From assembly GCA_963678215.1 (NCBI GenBank), contig OY782758.1, forward strand, positions 1,364,001 through 1,428,000: 64,000 nucleotides of DNA, in the 5' to 3' direction. The notes below the pieces were generated by a model. It was not told the DNA's origin, did no database searches, and was given only the letters and a program-made list of their open reading frames with translations. The number at the start of each line of letters is the position of its first letter. Within the stretch, counting starts at the first letter, position 1. Positions 26,844 to 35,728 of the stretch are shown here, one piece after another. This DNA is from Thiobius zoothamnicola (GTDB taxonomy: Bacteria; Pseudomonadota; Gammaproteobacteria; Chromatiales; Chromatiaceae). A program made the translations under genes and the position numbers.

Positions 26844-27976
26844 GCACGACTCAGGCATTGACTGAACGCCGCGTGAAGACACAACAGGTGGCGATCATTG
26901 GCGCTGCCGTCAATCTGATACTGGCGGCGGTGAAACTGGGGGTGGGTTATCTGGCTCAATCCGCCGCGCTGATGGCGGATGGCGTGCATTCATTATCCGA
27001 TTTACTGTCAGATGGACTGGTCTGGTTTGCCGCACGCCATGCCGGCCAGGCACCGGATGCCCAACATCCTTATGGTCATGGCCGGTTTGAAACAGCCGCC
27101 ACGTTGATTCTGGGTGTGTTACTGGCGTTAGTCGCCATTGGCATTACCTGGGATGCACTGGAGCGCGCCTGGCGGGGTGAAAATAACGTTCCCGGCATAC
27201 TGGCGTTATATGCGGCGGCTTTTTCCATCGCCGCCAATGAAGCCTTGTATTGGTATACCGTGGTAATCGCCAAGCGCATCCATTCAACCCTGTTGCTCGC
27301 CAATGCGTGGCATCATCGCAGTGACGCCATTTCCTCAATTGTCGTGTTGGCTGGCGTGGCGGGCAGTTTGTTGGGTTGGCCTTATCTGGATGCGGTTGCT
27401 GCGTTAATCGTCGGACTGATGGTAGGCCGGATCGGTTGGAACTTGGCCTGGGATGCGATCAATGAATTAGTGGATACCGCGCTGGATGCGGACTCGGTCA
27501 AACAGGCGCATGAAGTCATTTTGGCTATTGATGGCGTGCTTGCGGTGCATATGCTGCGCACGCGCCGCCATGGGCATCAAGCCACTGCTGATGTGCATGT
27601 GCAGGTGGCGCCTTACTTATCCGTATCTGAAGGCCACATGATCAGCCAGACCGTTGAAGATCGTTTGAAAGCCGCCATACCAGCTATTTCAGATGTAACC
27701 GTGCATATTGATCCGGAAGATGACGAACGCGCGCCGCCTTGTCGTGACTTGCCTTTGCGCCATGAAGTCATTCAAGCATTACAGCAAAGATGGCCTACAT
27801 TGCCTGAACCCAATCACATCAGGTTGCATTATCTATCCGGTCAGATTGATATTGAGATCCATCTGCCGTTGCAACATTTCCCTAATATCCATGCAGCGCA
27901 TGCTTATCAGGATAACCTGCGTGCTGCTTTGGCGGATGCGCCAAAATTTGGCCAATTGAAAGTCTTATACGAATAA
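26840..27976 (+). CDS. Cation diffusion facilitator (Zn/Fe/Cd efflux)
   Basis: This 378-residue CDF transporter begins with the family helix block VAIIGAAVNLILAAVKLGVG. The transport-site residues are in LMADGVHSLSDLLSDGLVW (HxxxD of helix 2) and in the helix 5 counterpart NAWHHRSDAISS. The cytoplasmic C-terminal domain (ILAIDGVLAVHMLRTRRHGH, then VHIDPEDDE) is the usual metal-sensing dimer module, here followed by an extra segment of about 70 residues. The ATG at 26840 overlaps the TusA-like stop, so the two are co-translated. Confidence 0.88.
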   Translation: MSTTQALTERRVKTQQVAIIGAAVNLILAAVKLGVGYLAQSAALMADGVHSLSDLLSDGLVWFAARHAGQAPDAQHPYGHGRFETAATLILGVLLALVAIGITWDALERAWRGENNVPGILALYAAAFSIAANEALYWYTVVIAKRIHSTLLLANAWHHRSDAISSIVVLAGVAGSLLGWPYLDAVAALIVGLMVGRIGWNLAWDAINELVDTALDADSVKQAHEVILAIDGVLAVHMLRTRRHGHQATADVHVQVAPYLSVSEGHMISQTVEDRLKAAIPAISDVTVHIDPEDDERAPPCRDLPLRHEVIQALQQRWPTLPEPNHIRLHYLSGQIDIEIHLPLQHFPNIHAAHAYQDNLRAALADAPKFGQLKVLYE

Positions 27977-27977
27977 T

Positions 27978-28023
27978 TGCACTACTCTTGTGCGTTGAGA
28001 TTATTACGCACCACATTGGCACA
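27978..28023. promoter_or_regulatory. Two NtrC-type binding sites upstream of glnA
   Basis: TGCACTACTCTTGTGCG at 27978-27994 and CGCACCACATTGGCACA at 28007-28023 both fit the NtrC consensus TGCACCANNNTGGTGCA with two to three differences. Their centres are 29 bp apart and lie about 180 and 150 bp upstream of the start site predicted from the -24/-12 promoter. No gene is seen between 27977 and 28244. Confidence 0.6.
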
Positions 28024-28139
28024 AAAACGTTTTTTGATCACCACCGACAAAACAATGAACCGTCATAATTTGCGGTTGGTGGAAGCACTCAATTCCCCCG
28101 GCGACGACTTTTTAGCACCTTGACCGGCTGGGTAACTAA

Positions 28140-28155
28140 TGGCATGTTTCATGCT
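28140..28155 (+). promoter_or_regulatory. Sigma-54 (-24/-12) promoter of glnA
   Basis: The sequence TGGCATGTTTCATGCT has GG and GC exactly 12 bases apart and one mismatch in the -24 TGGCAC block. It lies about 90 bases before the glnA ATG, downstream of the NtrC-type sites. Confidence 0.7.
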
Positions 28156-28244
28156 TTATATCCTGTCTGGAAACGAGGCCCTTGAAGGGAGCCTCTGATT
28201 TAACCCCTCTGATGGTTCGCCATCTGTTTTTGGAGAGAGTGAGA

Positions 28245-29654
28245 ATGGCCGCAAGTGACGTCCTTAGCATGATGAAAGAAAACGAAGTCAAATATGTTGA
28301 CTTCCGCTTCACGGATACCTTAGGTAAAGAACAACATGTAACCGTGCCTGCCAATATGGTGGATGCCGATTTATTTGAAGAAGGCAAAATGTTTGACGGG
28401 TCATCCATTGCTGGCTGGAAAGGCATCAATGAGTCCGACATGATTTTGATGCCGGATGCCAGCACTGCCGTGCTGGATCCATTCACTGACGAATCCACCC
28501 TGAATCTGCGTTGCGACGTGTTGGAGCCTTCCACCATGGAAGGCTATGAGCGTGATCCGCGTTCCGTCGCCAAGCGCGCCGAAGAATATTTGAAATCCAC
28601 TGGTATTGCTGACACCGCTTATTTTGGTCCGGAGCCTGAATTTTTCATCCTTGACGATGTTCGCTGGGGTGTGAATATGTCAGGTGCTTTCTACAAAATC
28701 GACTCAGATGAATCCGAGTGGAACTCAGAGAAAGTGTATGAAGACGGCAACATCGGCCACCGACCAGGCATTAAAGGAGGCTACTTCCCAGTCCCGCCAG
28801 TGGATTCACTGCATGACTTACGCGGTGCCATGTGTATGGCGATGGAGGAAATGGGAGTTGGCGTTGAAGTCCATCACCATGAAGTCGCAACGGCTGGTCA
28901 ATGTGAAATCGGCACAGTCTTCAACACGCTGGTCAAACGCGCCGACTGGAACCAGATTCTGAAATATTGCGTACATAACGTTGCGCATGCCTATGGCAAA
29001 ACCGCCACCTTCATGCCCAAGCCATTAGTCGGCGACAATGGTTCTGGCATGCATGTGCATCAATCACTGGCGAAAAATGGCGAGAATATTTTCGCTGGTG
29101 ATCAGTATGGCGGCTTATCTGAAATGGCCCTGTACTACATTGGCGGCATTATTCAGCATGCACGCGCTTTGAATGCATTCACCAATGCCTCCACCAACTC
29201 ATACAAGCGTCTCGTACCCGGTTTTGAAGCACCTGTCATGCTGGCTTATTCAGCGCGTAACCGTTCTGCTTCAATCCGTATCCCGTGGGTTTCCAGCCCT
29301 AAAGGACGTCGTATTGAAGTCCGCTTCCCTGATCCGACAGCCAACCCCTATCTGGCTTTCTCTGCCATGATGATGGCTGGCCTGGACGGCATCCAGAACA
29401 AAATTCACCCTGGCGACGCCATGGATAAAGATTTGTATGATTTACCCGCCGAGGAAGCGGCCAACATACCAACCGTATGCCATAGCCTGGATCAGGCATT
29501 GGAAGCTTTGGATGCTGACCACGATTTCTTGTGCGCCGGTGGCGTATTCACCAATGATTTGATTGAGGGTTACATCAACCTCAAAATGGAAGAAGTCACC
29601 AGCTTGCGTATGACCACGCATCCGGTTGAATTCGATATGTATTACAGCTTGTAA
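28245..29654 (+). CDS. glnA: Type I glutamine synthetase
   Basis: This 469-residue enzyme condenses glutamate and ammonia. Family motifs are intact: DGSSIAGWKGINESD near the N-terminus, the ATP/metal site KPLVGDNGSGMHVHQSL, and the RNRSASIRIPW catalytic block. The adenylylation Tyr of the beta subtype is in MDKDLYDLPAEE. The ATG at 28245 (MAASDVLSMM) is chosen because a GGAGAGAGTGAG stretch precedes it; the frame is open from 28182. It is preceded by NtrC-like sites and a -24/-12 promoter, so nitrogen control at both the transcriptional and the adenylylation level is expected. Confidence 0.97.
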   Translation: MAASDVLSMMKENEVKYVDFRFTDTLGKEQHVTVPANMVDADLFEEGKMFDGSSIAGWKGINESDMILMPDASTAVLDPFTDESTLNLRCDVLEPSTMEGYERDPRSVAKRAEEYLKSTGIADTAYFGPEPEFFILDDVRWGVNMSGAFYKIDSDESEWNSEKVYEDGNIGHRPGIKGGYFPVPPVDSLHDLRGAMCMAMEEMGVGVEVHHHEVATAGQCEIGTVFNTLVKRADWNQILKYCVHNVAHAYGKTATFMPKPLVGDNGSGMHVHQSLAKNGENIFAGDQYGGLSEMALYYIGGIIQHARALNAFTNASTNSYKRLVPGFEAPVMLAYSARNRSASIRIPWVSSPKGRRIEVRFPDPTANPYLAFSAMMMAGLDGIQNKIHPGDAMDKDLYDLPAEEAANIPTVCHSLDQALEALDADHDFLCAGGVFTNDLIEGYINLKMEEVTSLRMTTHPVEFDMYYSL

Positions 29655-29663
29655 TCAATAGGT

Positions 29664-29696
29664 GGAGGAGGTGAGAAAACTATCCTCACCTCCTCC
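29664..29696 (+). terminator. Strong hairpin after glnA
   Basis: Perfect 12-bp arms GGAGGAGGTGAG / CTCACCTCCTCC enclose a 9-base loop, ten bases after the glnA stop. No T tract follows, so it may act as a transcript-stabilising hairpin or a Rho-assisted terminator. From here to 29960 I see no gene. Confidence 0.6.
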
Positions 29697-29960
29697 GTTC
29701 ATGCGCAGGAACAACCGCCCAGATCCCGTCTGGCTTTGGTCATAGCGGCTACCAACGAAAAATGGCTTGCCATTATCCTCTAGGCAGCCAATCAACGAGG
29801 CGAAGTGAGTTGTCGGCATGCTTCCCTCTCAAATCAATATCACGTCACCTATTCTCCAAGGAAAAATTTATTCGTCTGTTCCTGCCATGATGACCTGTTG
29901 CAAGTTCGCCCTGGCTTATCTGGATCATTCACTTTCCGGCGAAACTGGTGAATTGCCTGA

Positions 29961-30281
29961 TCATAGGATGCAACCACTGCCATCATGCGGGTCAATCAGG
30001 ATTTCAACTTCGGCATATTCAGGCATTGAATCAATCGGGTTCGGATCATCGGCGCACTGGCACCCGGCAATCACCGATTGAAAAAACACGCCCAGTTTCA
30101 CTTTGATGTGATCTCCATCCAGGGCTGCGCTGAGCAAGCTCAACTGCATGGAATCCAGCAATGGCGTATTACCCCGCTCCATCAGTTGAACCAGTGATAT
30201 CAAGCCGCTTTTTTGCGATTCCTGACACACAACAAGTGCGAAATCATCACTTTGCCAAGCGGCTATGGATTGATGAAACAC
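29961..30281 (-). CDS. Small acidic protein downstream of glyS, unknown
   Basis: This 106-residue soluble protein has a GTG start that overlaps the glyS stop by one base (TAGTG), so it is likely translated by re-initiation. It contains QLSLLSAALDGDHIKVKLG, VIAGCQCADDP and EYAEVEILIDPHDG; the Cys-X-Cys followed by acidic stretches could bind a metal. No family recognised. The frame is intact and the coupling argues that it is a real gene. Confidence 0.6.
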   Translation of the reverse strand: MFHQSIAAWQSDDFALVVCQESQKSGLISLVQLMERGNTPLLDSMQLSLLSAALDGDHIKVKLGVFFQSVIAGCQCADDPNPIDSMPEYAEVEILIDPHDGSGCIL

Positions 30282-32365
30282 TACGCCGGTTGTAGCAAGG
30301 CCACATCCGCTACTTGCAGAAATAATTCAGCCAATTGATTCAACAAGGCCAGGCGATTGTTGCGGATATTGGGATCATCCGCCATCACCATCACGTCATC
30401 AAAGAACTGATCAACCGGCTCGCGCAGCCCGGCCAGCGCCTGCAAGATCGCGGCATAGTCGCCTTTGGCCTGTAAGGTGGTTTGTCGCAGGGTTTGGATG
30501 TGTTCAAACAGTTGTTGTTCAGCAGACAGTTCCAACAGACCGGCATCCACCTCGGAGGGCAAATCGCCTTCGACCTTTTTCAGCAGGTTGGCAATCCGTT
30601 TGTTCGCCGCAGCCAATGCCTCAGCTTCGGGCAATTGACGGAAATGTGCAACCGCCTGGATGCGCTGCTCAAAATCGGCCAGATCGGCTGGCTTGACGGC
30701 GGCAACCGCCGCGAATAAATCCGCGCTGATGCCCAAATCGGCATACAGACCGCGCAACCGATCCAGCATGAAGCGTTCCACTTCGGCCAATACGTCCGGT
30801 TCGGTAATCCGCCCGGCCAACTGATCATTCAGTTGATCTTTGGCGGCCTGTAACAAGTCATGCAGATTCAGCGCCAGCCGGTGCTCACGCAAAATACGCA
30901 ATGCGCCCAGCGCAGCGCGGCGCAGCGCGAACGGGTCTTTATCGCCGGTTGGCTTCATGCCGATGCCGAAGATGCCGACCAGGGTATCCAGGCGCTCAGC
31001 CAGGGCGATGGCGATGCCGGTTTTCGTCTGCGGTAATTGGTCGCCGGAAAAGCGCGGCATGTAAAACTCATCCATCGCCTGCGCCAGTTCGTCGGGTTCG
31101 CCATCACGCCTGGCCTGATAACGGCCCATGATGCCCTGCATGGAGGCGAACTCGCCGACCATTTCGGTCATCAGGTCACACCGGCTGAGCCGCCCGGCGC
31201 GGCGCGCCAGATCGACATCGCCGCCAATCGGTTGCGCAATCTGCGCGGCCAGTTCGGCTACACGCACTGATTTGTCGTGCAGGCTGCCGAGTTGCTTTTG
31301 GAAGACCACCTTTTTCAGTGATGCCTGATGGTCTTGTAGGCGTTTTTTGCCGTCCTGGCGCCAGAAGAACATCGCATCCGCCAAGCGGGGCCGCACCACG
31401 CGCTCATTGCCTGCGCGAATGGTTGCCGGGTCTTTGCTGTCGATATTCGCAATCGTAATGAAATGATTCAGCAGTTCACCATCCGCATTGAACACCGGGA
31501 AATATTTTTGGTTGGTCTTCATGGTGGTGACCAGGGCCTCGTGCGGCACCTCGAGAAAGCGTTCCTCAAAGCTGCCTGCAATCGGCATCGGCCATTCGTT
31601 CAGCGCGGTGACCTCATCCAGCAGGTCATCATCCATGCCTGCCAAGCCGCCCAACTCGGCGGCGGCCTGTTCCACCATGGTTTTGATGCGTTCGCGCCGA
31701 TCACCAAAATGCGCGATCACCCTGCCCTGATTTTGCAGCACTTCGGCATACTCGGCAGGCTGATCCAGCGCAATCGGCTCGGGATGATGGAATCGATGAC
31801 CCCGCGTGGCACGACCGGCTTGGGCATCCAGCAGGGTGCAATCGACGATTTGGTCGCCATGCAAAAACAACAGCCAATGCACCGGGCGGACAAACTGTGC
31901 TTCCGAATCACCCCAACGCATCCGCTTGGGGATCGGCAGCTTGTTCAGCGCATTTTCCGCGATGCCGGGCAATAACGCTGCCGCTGGCTTACCCGCTTCG
32001 CGCACTTGATACGCCAGCCATTCACCTTTATCCGTTTGCAGACGTTGCAGGTCGTCAACCGTCACGCCGCACGAACGCGCGAAACCCTCGGCGGCCTGGG
32101 TCGGTTTGCCTTGCGCATCAAACGCAGCCTTGACTGCCGGGCCACGCTTTTGTGTCTGACGATCCGCCTGGCCGGTTTGCAGGTCTTCAATCAGCAGCGC
32201 CAGGCGGCGTGGCGTGGCATAAGCCGTGACCTGACCATGCGCCAGCCCGGCGGCTTGCAGGCCACTGACAAATTCGCTTTCCAACGCATGGGATAACTTC
32301 TTCAGGGCGACCGGCGGCAATTCTTCCGTGCCCAGTTCAAACAACAAATCAGCATGATCAGACAT
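30281..32365 (-). CDS. glyS: Glycyl-tRNA synthetase beta subunit
   Basis: This is a 694-residue beta chain of the alpha2-beta2 glycyl-tRNA synthetase. It opens with the family signature LLFELGTEELPPVAL, followed by EALVTTMKTNQKYFPVF and TGIAIALAERLDTLVGIF; the C-terminal part holds the anticodon-binding DALR-like domain. It overlaps glyQ by eight bases. Length and motifs are normal. Confidence 0.97.
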   Translation of the reverse strand: MSDHADLLFELGTEELPPVALKKLSHALESEFVSGLQAAGLAHGQVTAYATPRRLALLIEDLQTGQADRQTQKRGPAVKAAFDAQGKPTQAAEGFARSCGVTVDDLQRLQTDKGEWLAYQVREAGKPAAALLPGIAENALNKLPIPKRMRWGDSEAQFVRPVHWLLFLHGDQIVDCTLLDAQAGRATRGHRFHHPEPIALDQPAEYAEVLQNQGRVIAHFGDRRERIKTMVEQAAAELGGLAGMDDDLLDEVTALNEWPMPIAGSFEERFLEVPHEALVTTMKTNQKYFPVFNADGELLNHFITIANIDSKDPATIRAGNERVVRPRLADAMFFWRQDGKKRLQDHQASLKKVVFQKQLGSLHDKSVRVAELAAQIAQPIGGDVDLARRAGRLSRCDLMTEMVGEFASMQGIMGRYQARRDGEPDELAQAMDEFYMPRFSGDQLPQTKTGIAIALAERLDTLVGIFGIGMKPTGDKDPFALRRAALGALRILREHRLALNLHDLLQAAKDQLNDQLAGRITEPDVLAEVERFMLDRLRGLYADLGISADLFAAVAAVKPADLADFEQRIQAVAHFRQLPEAEALAAANKRIANLLKKVEGDLPSEVDAGLLELSAEQQLFEHIQTLRQTTLQAKGDYAAILQALAGLREPVDQFFDDVMVMADDPNIRNNRLALLNQLAELFLQVADVALLQPA

Positions 32366-33278
32366 GGGACGCCGCCTTCGCTTGTGTGGTCAACATGGGA
32401 AAACCGAGTTGTTCACGCGCATCGAAATAGGCCTGCGCCACTGCACGGGCCAAGCTGCGCACCCGCAAGATATAACGCTGGCGCTCGGTGACCGAAATCG
32501 CATGGCGCGCATCCAGCAGATTGAAGGCATGGGATGCCTGCAAGACCTGTTCATAAGCAGGCAGCGGCAAACCGGCCTCAATCAATTGGTTGGACTCGCG
32601 TTCGTATTGATCAAATGCCTGGAACAAATGATCCACATCCGCATGTTCAAAGTTATAGGTGGATTGTTCGACCTCGTTTTGGTGGAACACATCCCGATAG
32701 GTGACCGGGCCTTGCGGGCCGTGGGTCCAGATCAGATCAAACACCGACTCGACCCCTTGCAGATACATCGCAATGCGCTCCAGCCCGTAGGTGATCTCGC
32801 CAGTCACCGGGCGGCAATCCAACCCGCCCACCTGCTGAAAATAGGTGAACTGGGTCACCTCCATACCATTCAACCAGACCTCCCAACCCAGACCCCAGGC
32901 ACCCAGGGTGGGTGACTCCCAATTGTCTTCCACAAAACGGATATCATGCGTCAGTGGATCAATGCCCAGCATCTGCATGGAACCCAGATACAGATTCTGG
33001 ATTTCTTTCGGCGATGGCTTCATCACCACCTGAAACTGATAATAATGTTGCAATCGGTTGGGGTTTTCGCCATACCGCCCATCGGTCGGACGGCGCGAAG
33101 GCTGCACATAGGCCGCGTTCCAAGGCTCCGGGCCGATGGAACGCAAAAAAGTTGCTGTATGAAAGGTGCCAGCGCCCATCGGCATATCGTAAGGCTGCAA
33201 AATCACGCAGCCCTGTTCCGCCCAATAATGCTGGAGCGCGAAGACCAAACCCTGGAAGGTGGATACATTTGGAGTCAT
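32358..33278 (-). CDS. glyQ: Glycyl-tRNA synthetase alpha subunit
   Basis: This is a 306-residue alpha chain carrying the class II catalytic core: TFQGLVFALQHYWAEQGCVI, MGAGTFHTATFLRSIGPEPW, VQPSRRPTDGRYGENPNRLQ and a VTGEITYGLERIAMYLQ motif 3. The ATG at 33278 gives the usual MTPNVSTFQ start; a TTG six codons upstream is less likely. It is transcribed with glyS. Confidence 0.97.
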   Translation of the reverse strand: MTPNVSTFQGLVFALQHYWAEQGCVILQPYDMPMGAGTFHTATFLRSIGPEPWNAAYVQPSRRPTDGRYGENPNRLQHYYQFQVVMKPSPKEIQNLYLGSMQMLGIDPLTHDIRFVEDNWESPTLGAWGLGWEVWLNGMEVTQFTYFQQVGGLDCRPVTGEITYGLERIAMYLQGVESVFDLIWTHGPQGPVTYRDVFHQNEVEQSTYNFEHADVDHLFQAFDQYERESNQLIEAGLPLPAYEQVLQASHAFNLLDARHAISVTERQRYILRVRSLARAVAQAYFDAREQLGFPMLTTQAKAASHV

Positions 33279-33603
33279 AGCGTCGGCTAATTGCAATAAA
33301 ATGGCTTAATTATACCTGTATACTGAATCAAAGAAGGCCCACCCATACCGTCGCAGCGTGGTTTGTCAATCCAGTCCGATGCGGGATAAATCTCCTTCAG
33401 TATCAAACGGATAACTCACTATTCCCTGCCACCATACTTCGCCGCCTGAATAAACACTGAAAGGACGGTTTGCCTTTTCCTTTATTCTCAATCTTCATTT
33501 AACCAGATTTCCTCTGGTCAGATGATTTAACGCAATATACGCCGATGCTATCATTTGGCCGCTTTATTCAATCAATAATCAGGTCATTTCAGGAGATACC
33601 GCT
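33279..33603. other. Intergenic region between glyQ and the 33604 gene
   Basis: About 325 bases hold the divergent promoters of glyQ and the small membrane protein. An AGGAG ribosome site is visible just before 33604. I see no gene, strong hairpin or recognised operator. Confidence 0.4.
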
Positions 33604-33894
33604 ATGACGAAGTTTTTTCCACCACTCTCTTTTCTGGCAGGCGCAGCCGCTTGGGTTTTAGTCGCCATGACCGCCATGCACTTACTCTCCGGTAATTTCG
33701 CCGAAAGAGAATGTCAGACAGCCTGTGTGCAAGGCATTTTCTATGGCGCAGTGGCTACGGCAATTATCGGCGTTATTTTAGGGTTCATTGGCATCATCAA
33801 ATCCGGTTTGACTTTTTTCAACGCAATTGCTGTGCTGGCACCCCTGTCCGTTATCGGACTCGCGGGTTTTCTGTTCCTCGCAGGCAACATGTAG
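33604..33894 (+). CDS. Small integral membrane protein, unknown
   Basis: This is a 96-residue protein with three hydrophobic segments (FLAGAAAWVLVAMTAMHLL, IFYGAVATAIIGVILGFIGI, AIAVLAPLSVIGLAGFLFL) and a Cys pair (CQTACVQ) in the first loop, which would face the periplasm. An AGGAGA ribosome site lies eight bases before the ATG. No family recognised. It stands alone between glyQ and the DUF2065 gene. Confidence 0.65.
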   Translation: MTKFFPPLSFLAGAAAWVLVAMTAMHLLSGNFAERECQTACVQGIFYGAVATAIIGVILGFIGIIKSGLTFFNAIAVLAPLSVIGLAGFLFLAGNM

Positions 33895-34283
33895 GTTAAA
33901 AATACGGGCGGGCCGGGAGATCACCGTTAACCGTCATGGGGAACAACGCTAAGCTGAGAATAAAACCGATTCACCACATGCAATGGACAACAATCAACAG
34001 CTTTGCGACAATCCGCCGCGCAATGTGCTTAACACCAAGTCGCTCTGAATCAGAGTAACTCAGGGGCTATACTGCTTAACCTTAAGCCGGATAGTATCGT
34101 CAGGAAGCTACGCTTTGCGGCCTTTCGCCTATAAAATGCACTGCAAACTGCGCATTTATGCACCAAGCTGCCTGTGCTCGCTCTCATGACCATACTATCT
34201 TAAAGGTGGAGTCCGGTTTCTCTGTCTGAGACTACCACCAATCCAGACGCCCGCCACAGCGGCGGGTATGCTCATCATCAACC
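33895..34283. other. Non-coding stretch of about 390 bases ahead of DUF2065-hisZ-purA
   Basis: No ORF with coding character is present. A GC-rich inverted repeat CCCGCC / GGCGGG is near 34250-34266, and a terminator-like hairpin follows at 34284. It may be a leader region, a small RNA or a remnant of lost genes (hflK-hflC usually precede DUF2065-hisZ); I cannot decide. Confidence 0.35.
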
Positions 34284-34306
34284 ACCGGGCTTAACCCGGT
34301 TTTTTT
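34284..34306 (+). terminator. Rho-independent terminator-like hairpin just upstream of the DUF2065 gene
   Basis: The stem ACCGGG-CTTAA-CCCGGT is followed by a run of seven T in total. It ends 11 bases before the DUF2065 ATG with no gene upstream, so it could terminate a non-coding transcript or attenuate the following operon. Confidence 0.65.
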
Positions 34307-34316
34307 ATGGCGCAAT

Positions 34317-34511
34317 ATGACCGTGTGGCAGGACTTCTTTTCAGCACTCGCCTTGGTGCTCATTATCGAAGGCATACTTCCCTTCTTAAGTCCCAACAGT
34401 TTTAAGGAAACCATGCTGCGCATCACCCAAATGCCCGAAAAAAACCTGCGCACCATGGGGTTCGCCGCCATGTTGGCTGGCGTGTTATTGCTGTATTTAG
34501 TGAGATCATAA
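34317..34511 (+). CDS. DUF2065 family small membrane protein
   Basis: This 64-residue protein has two hydrophobic segments (FFSALALVLIIEGILPFL and MGFAAMLAGVLLLYLV) and the family pattern SPNSFKETMLRITQMPEKNLRTMG. It normally sits between hflC and hisZ/purA in gammaproteobacteria. Here hflK-hflC are absent but hisZ follows after four bases. Function unknown. Confidence 0.85.
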   Translation: MTVWQDFFSALALVLIIEGILPFLSPNSFKETMLRITQMPEKNLRTMGFAAMLAGVLLLYLVRS

Positions 34512-34515
34512 AACG

Positions 34516-35679
34516 ATGGATGTAAAGCGTTGGTTATTACCTGAAGGGATTGATGAACTGTTGCCGGATCAGGCGGCAATTCTGGAGCAATTAAGGCGGG
34601 AACTGCTGGATTTATACGCCAGTTGGGGCTACCGGCTGGTGATTACCCCTTTTGTTGAATATCTGGATTCACTCTTAAGCGGCGTTGAACAGGATTTATC
34701 CCTGCAAACGGTGAAACTGACCGACCAGCTCAGTGGACGTTTACTGGGCATTCGGGCTGACATCACACCTCAGGCCGCCCGGATTGATGCGCATAAGCTG
34801 CAACAACAAATGCCGACCCGACTATGCTATATCGGCAGCGTGCTGCGCGCTTACCCGGATAGCCAGTCCGGCTCGCGCAGTCCGCTGCAAATCGGCGCTG
34901 AGTTATACGGGCATGCCGGCATTGAATCAGACCATGAAATTCTGGAGCTAATGCTGGCCACTTTGCGGCTATCCGGCTTGCAGGACATTTATCTGGATCT
35001 CGGCCATGTCGGTATTTATCGCGCGCTGGCGGAATACGCTGGCCTGCATCGTGAACAGGAATATGCCCTGTTCGCCGCCATGCAACGCAAAGCCCGACCT
35101 GAAATCAGCCAATTGCTTGAAAATTATGGTCTCAGCGGCCCCGCCAGCGAAATGTTGAATGCGCTGGCTGATCTAAATGGCGATGCAACCATTCTGGCGC
35201 AAGCCCGCGAGACATTGGCTGCAGCGCCAGACACCGTGCATGCGGCGATTGATTATCTGCAACAACTGGGCCAGCAGACCTCCGTCCCTGTGCATTATGA
35301 TTTAGCGGAATTGCGCGCCTATCAATATCAAACCGGCGTGGTATTCGCCGCATTCGCGCCAGGACAAGGCGCAGAAATTGCGCGCGGCGGGCGTTATGAC
35401 CATATCGGCGAAGCTTTTGGACGGGCGCGTCCGGCGACTGGTTTTAGCGCCGATCTGAAAAACCTGATGGCGTTGAACAAACAGCCGCTGACCCGCCAGC
35501 CTGTCATTTTAGCCCCAGCGGTGGCAGACGCCGACCTGGAAAAGCAAATCATTGAATTGCGCACCCAAGGAAAAACCGTGATCCGCGAGTTACCGGGACA
35601 AGCCGACGCAATCAGCGAACTCGGCATCACCCACACATTGCAACAAAATGACGCAGGATGGCGACTGGTCAACTGCTGA
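34516..35679 (+). CDS. hisZ: ATP phosphoribosyltransferase regulatory subunit
   Basis: This 387-residue HisRS-like protein lacks the anticodon-binding domain. It starts WLLPEGIDELLPDQAAILE and has class II synthetase-like segments (DITPQAARIDAH, LCYIGSVLRAYP, EIARGGRYDHIGEAFGRARP). HisZ pairs with the short form of HisG in histidine biosynthesis; hisG is not in the window. It lies four bases after DUF2065 and 49 bases before purA, the usual arrangement. Confidence 0.92.
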   Translation: MDVKRWLLPEGIDELLPDQAAILEQLRRELLDLYASWGYRLVITPFVEYLDSLLSGVEQDLSLQTVKLTDQLSGRLLGIRADITPQAARIDAHKLQQQMPTRLCYIGSVLRAYPDSQSGSRSPLQIGAELYGHAGIESDHEILELMLATLRLSGLQDIYLDLGHVGIYRALAEYAGLHREQEYALFAAMQRKARPEISQLLENYGLSGPASEMLNALADLNGDATILAQARETLAAAPDTVHAAIDYLQQLGQQTSVPVHYDLAELRAYQYQTGVVFAAFAPGQGAEIARGGRYDHIGEAFGRARPATGFSADLKNLMALNKQPLTRQPVILAPAVADADLEKQIIELRTQGKTVIRELPGQADAISELGITHTLQQNDAGWRLVNC

Positions 35680-35728
35680 GCACACGATCCAATTCAATCT
35701 GAATGAACAAATAATAGGTGGAAATCAA

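Noticed and set aside
28015..28035. TTGGCACAAAAACG as a second sigma-54 promoter for glnA
   Set aside because: The -12 GC is absent at the required spacing; the sequence fits better as part of an NtrC-type site.
31463..31975. Plus-strand ORF of 170 codons over glyS
   Set aside because: It is the antisense shadow of a conserved synthetase gene in the same DNA.
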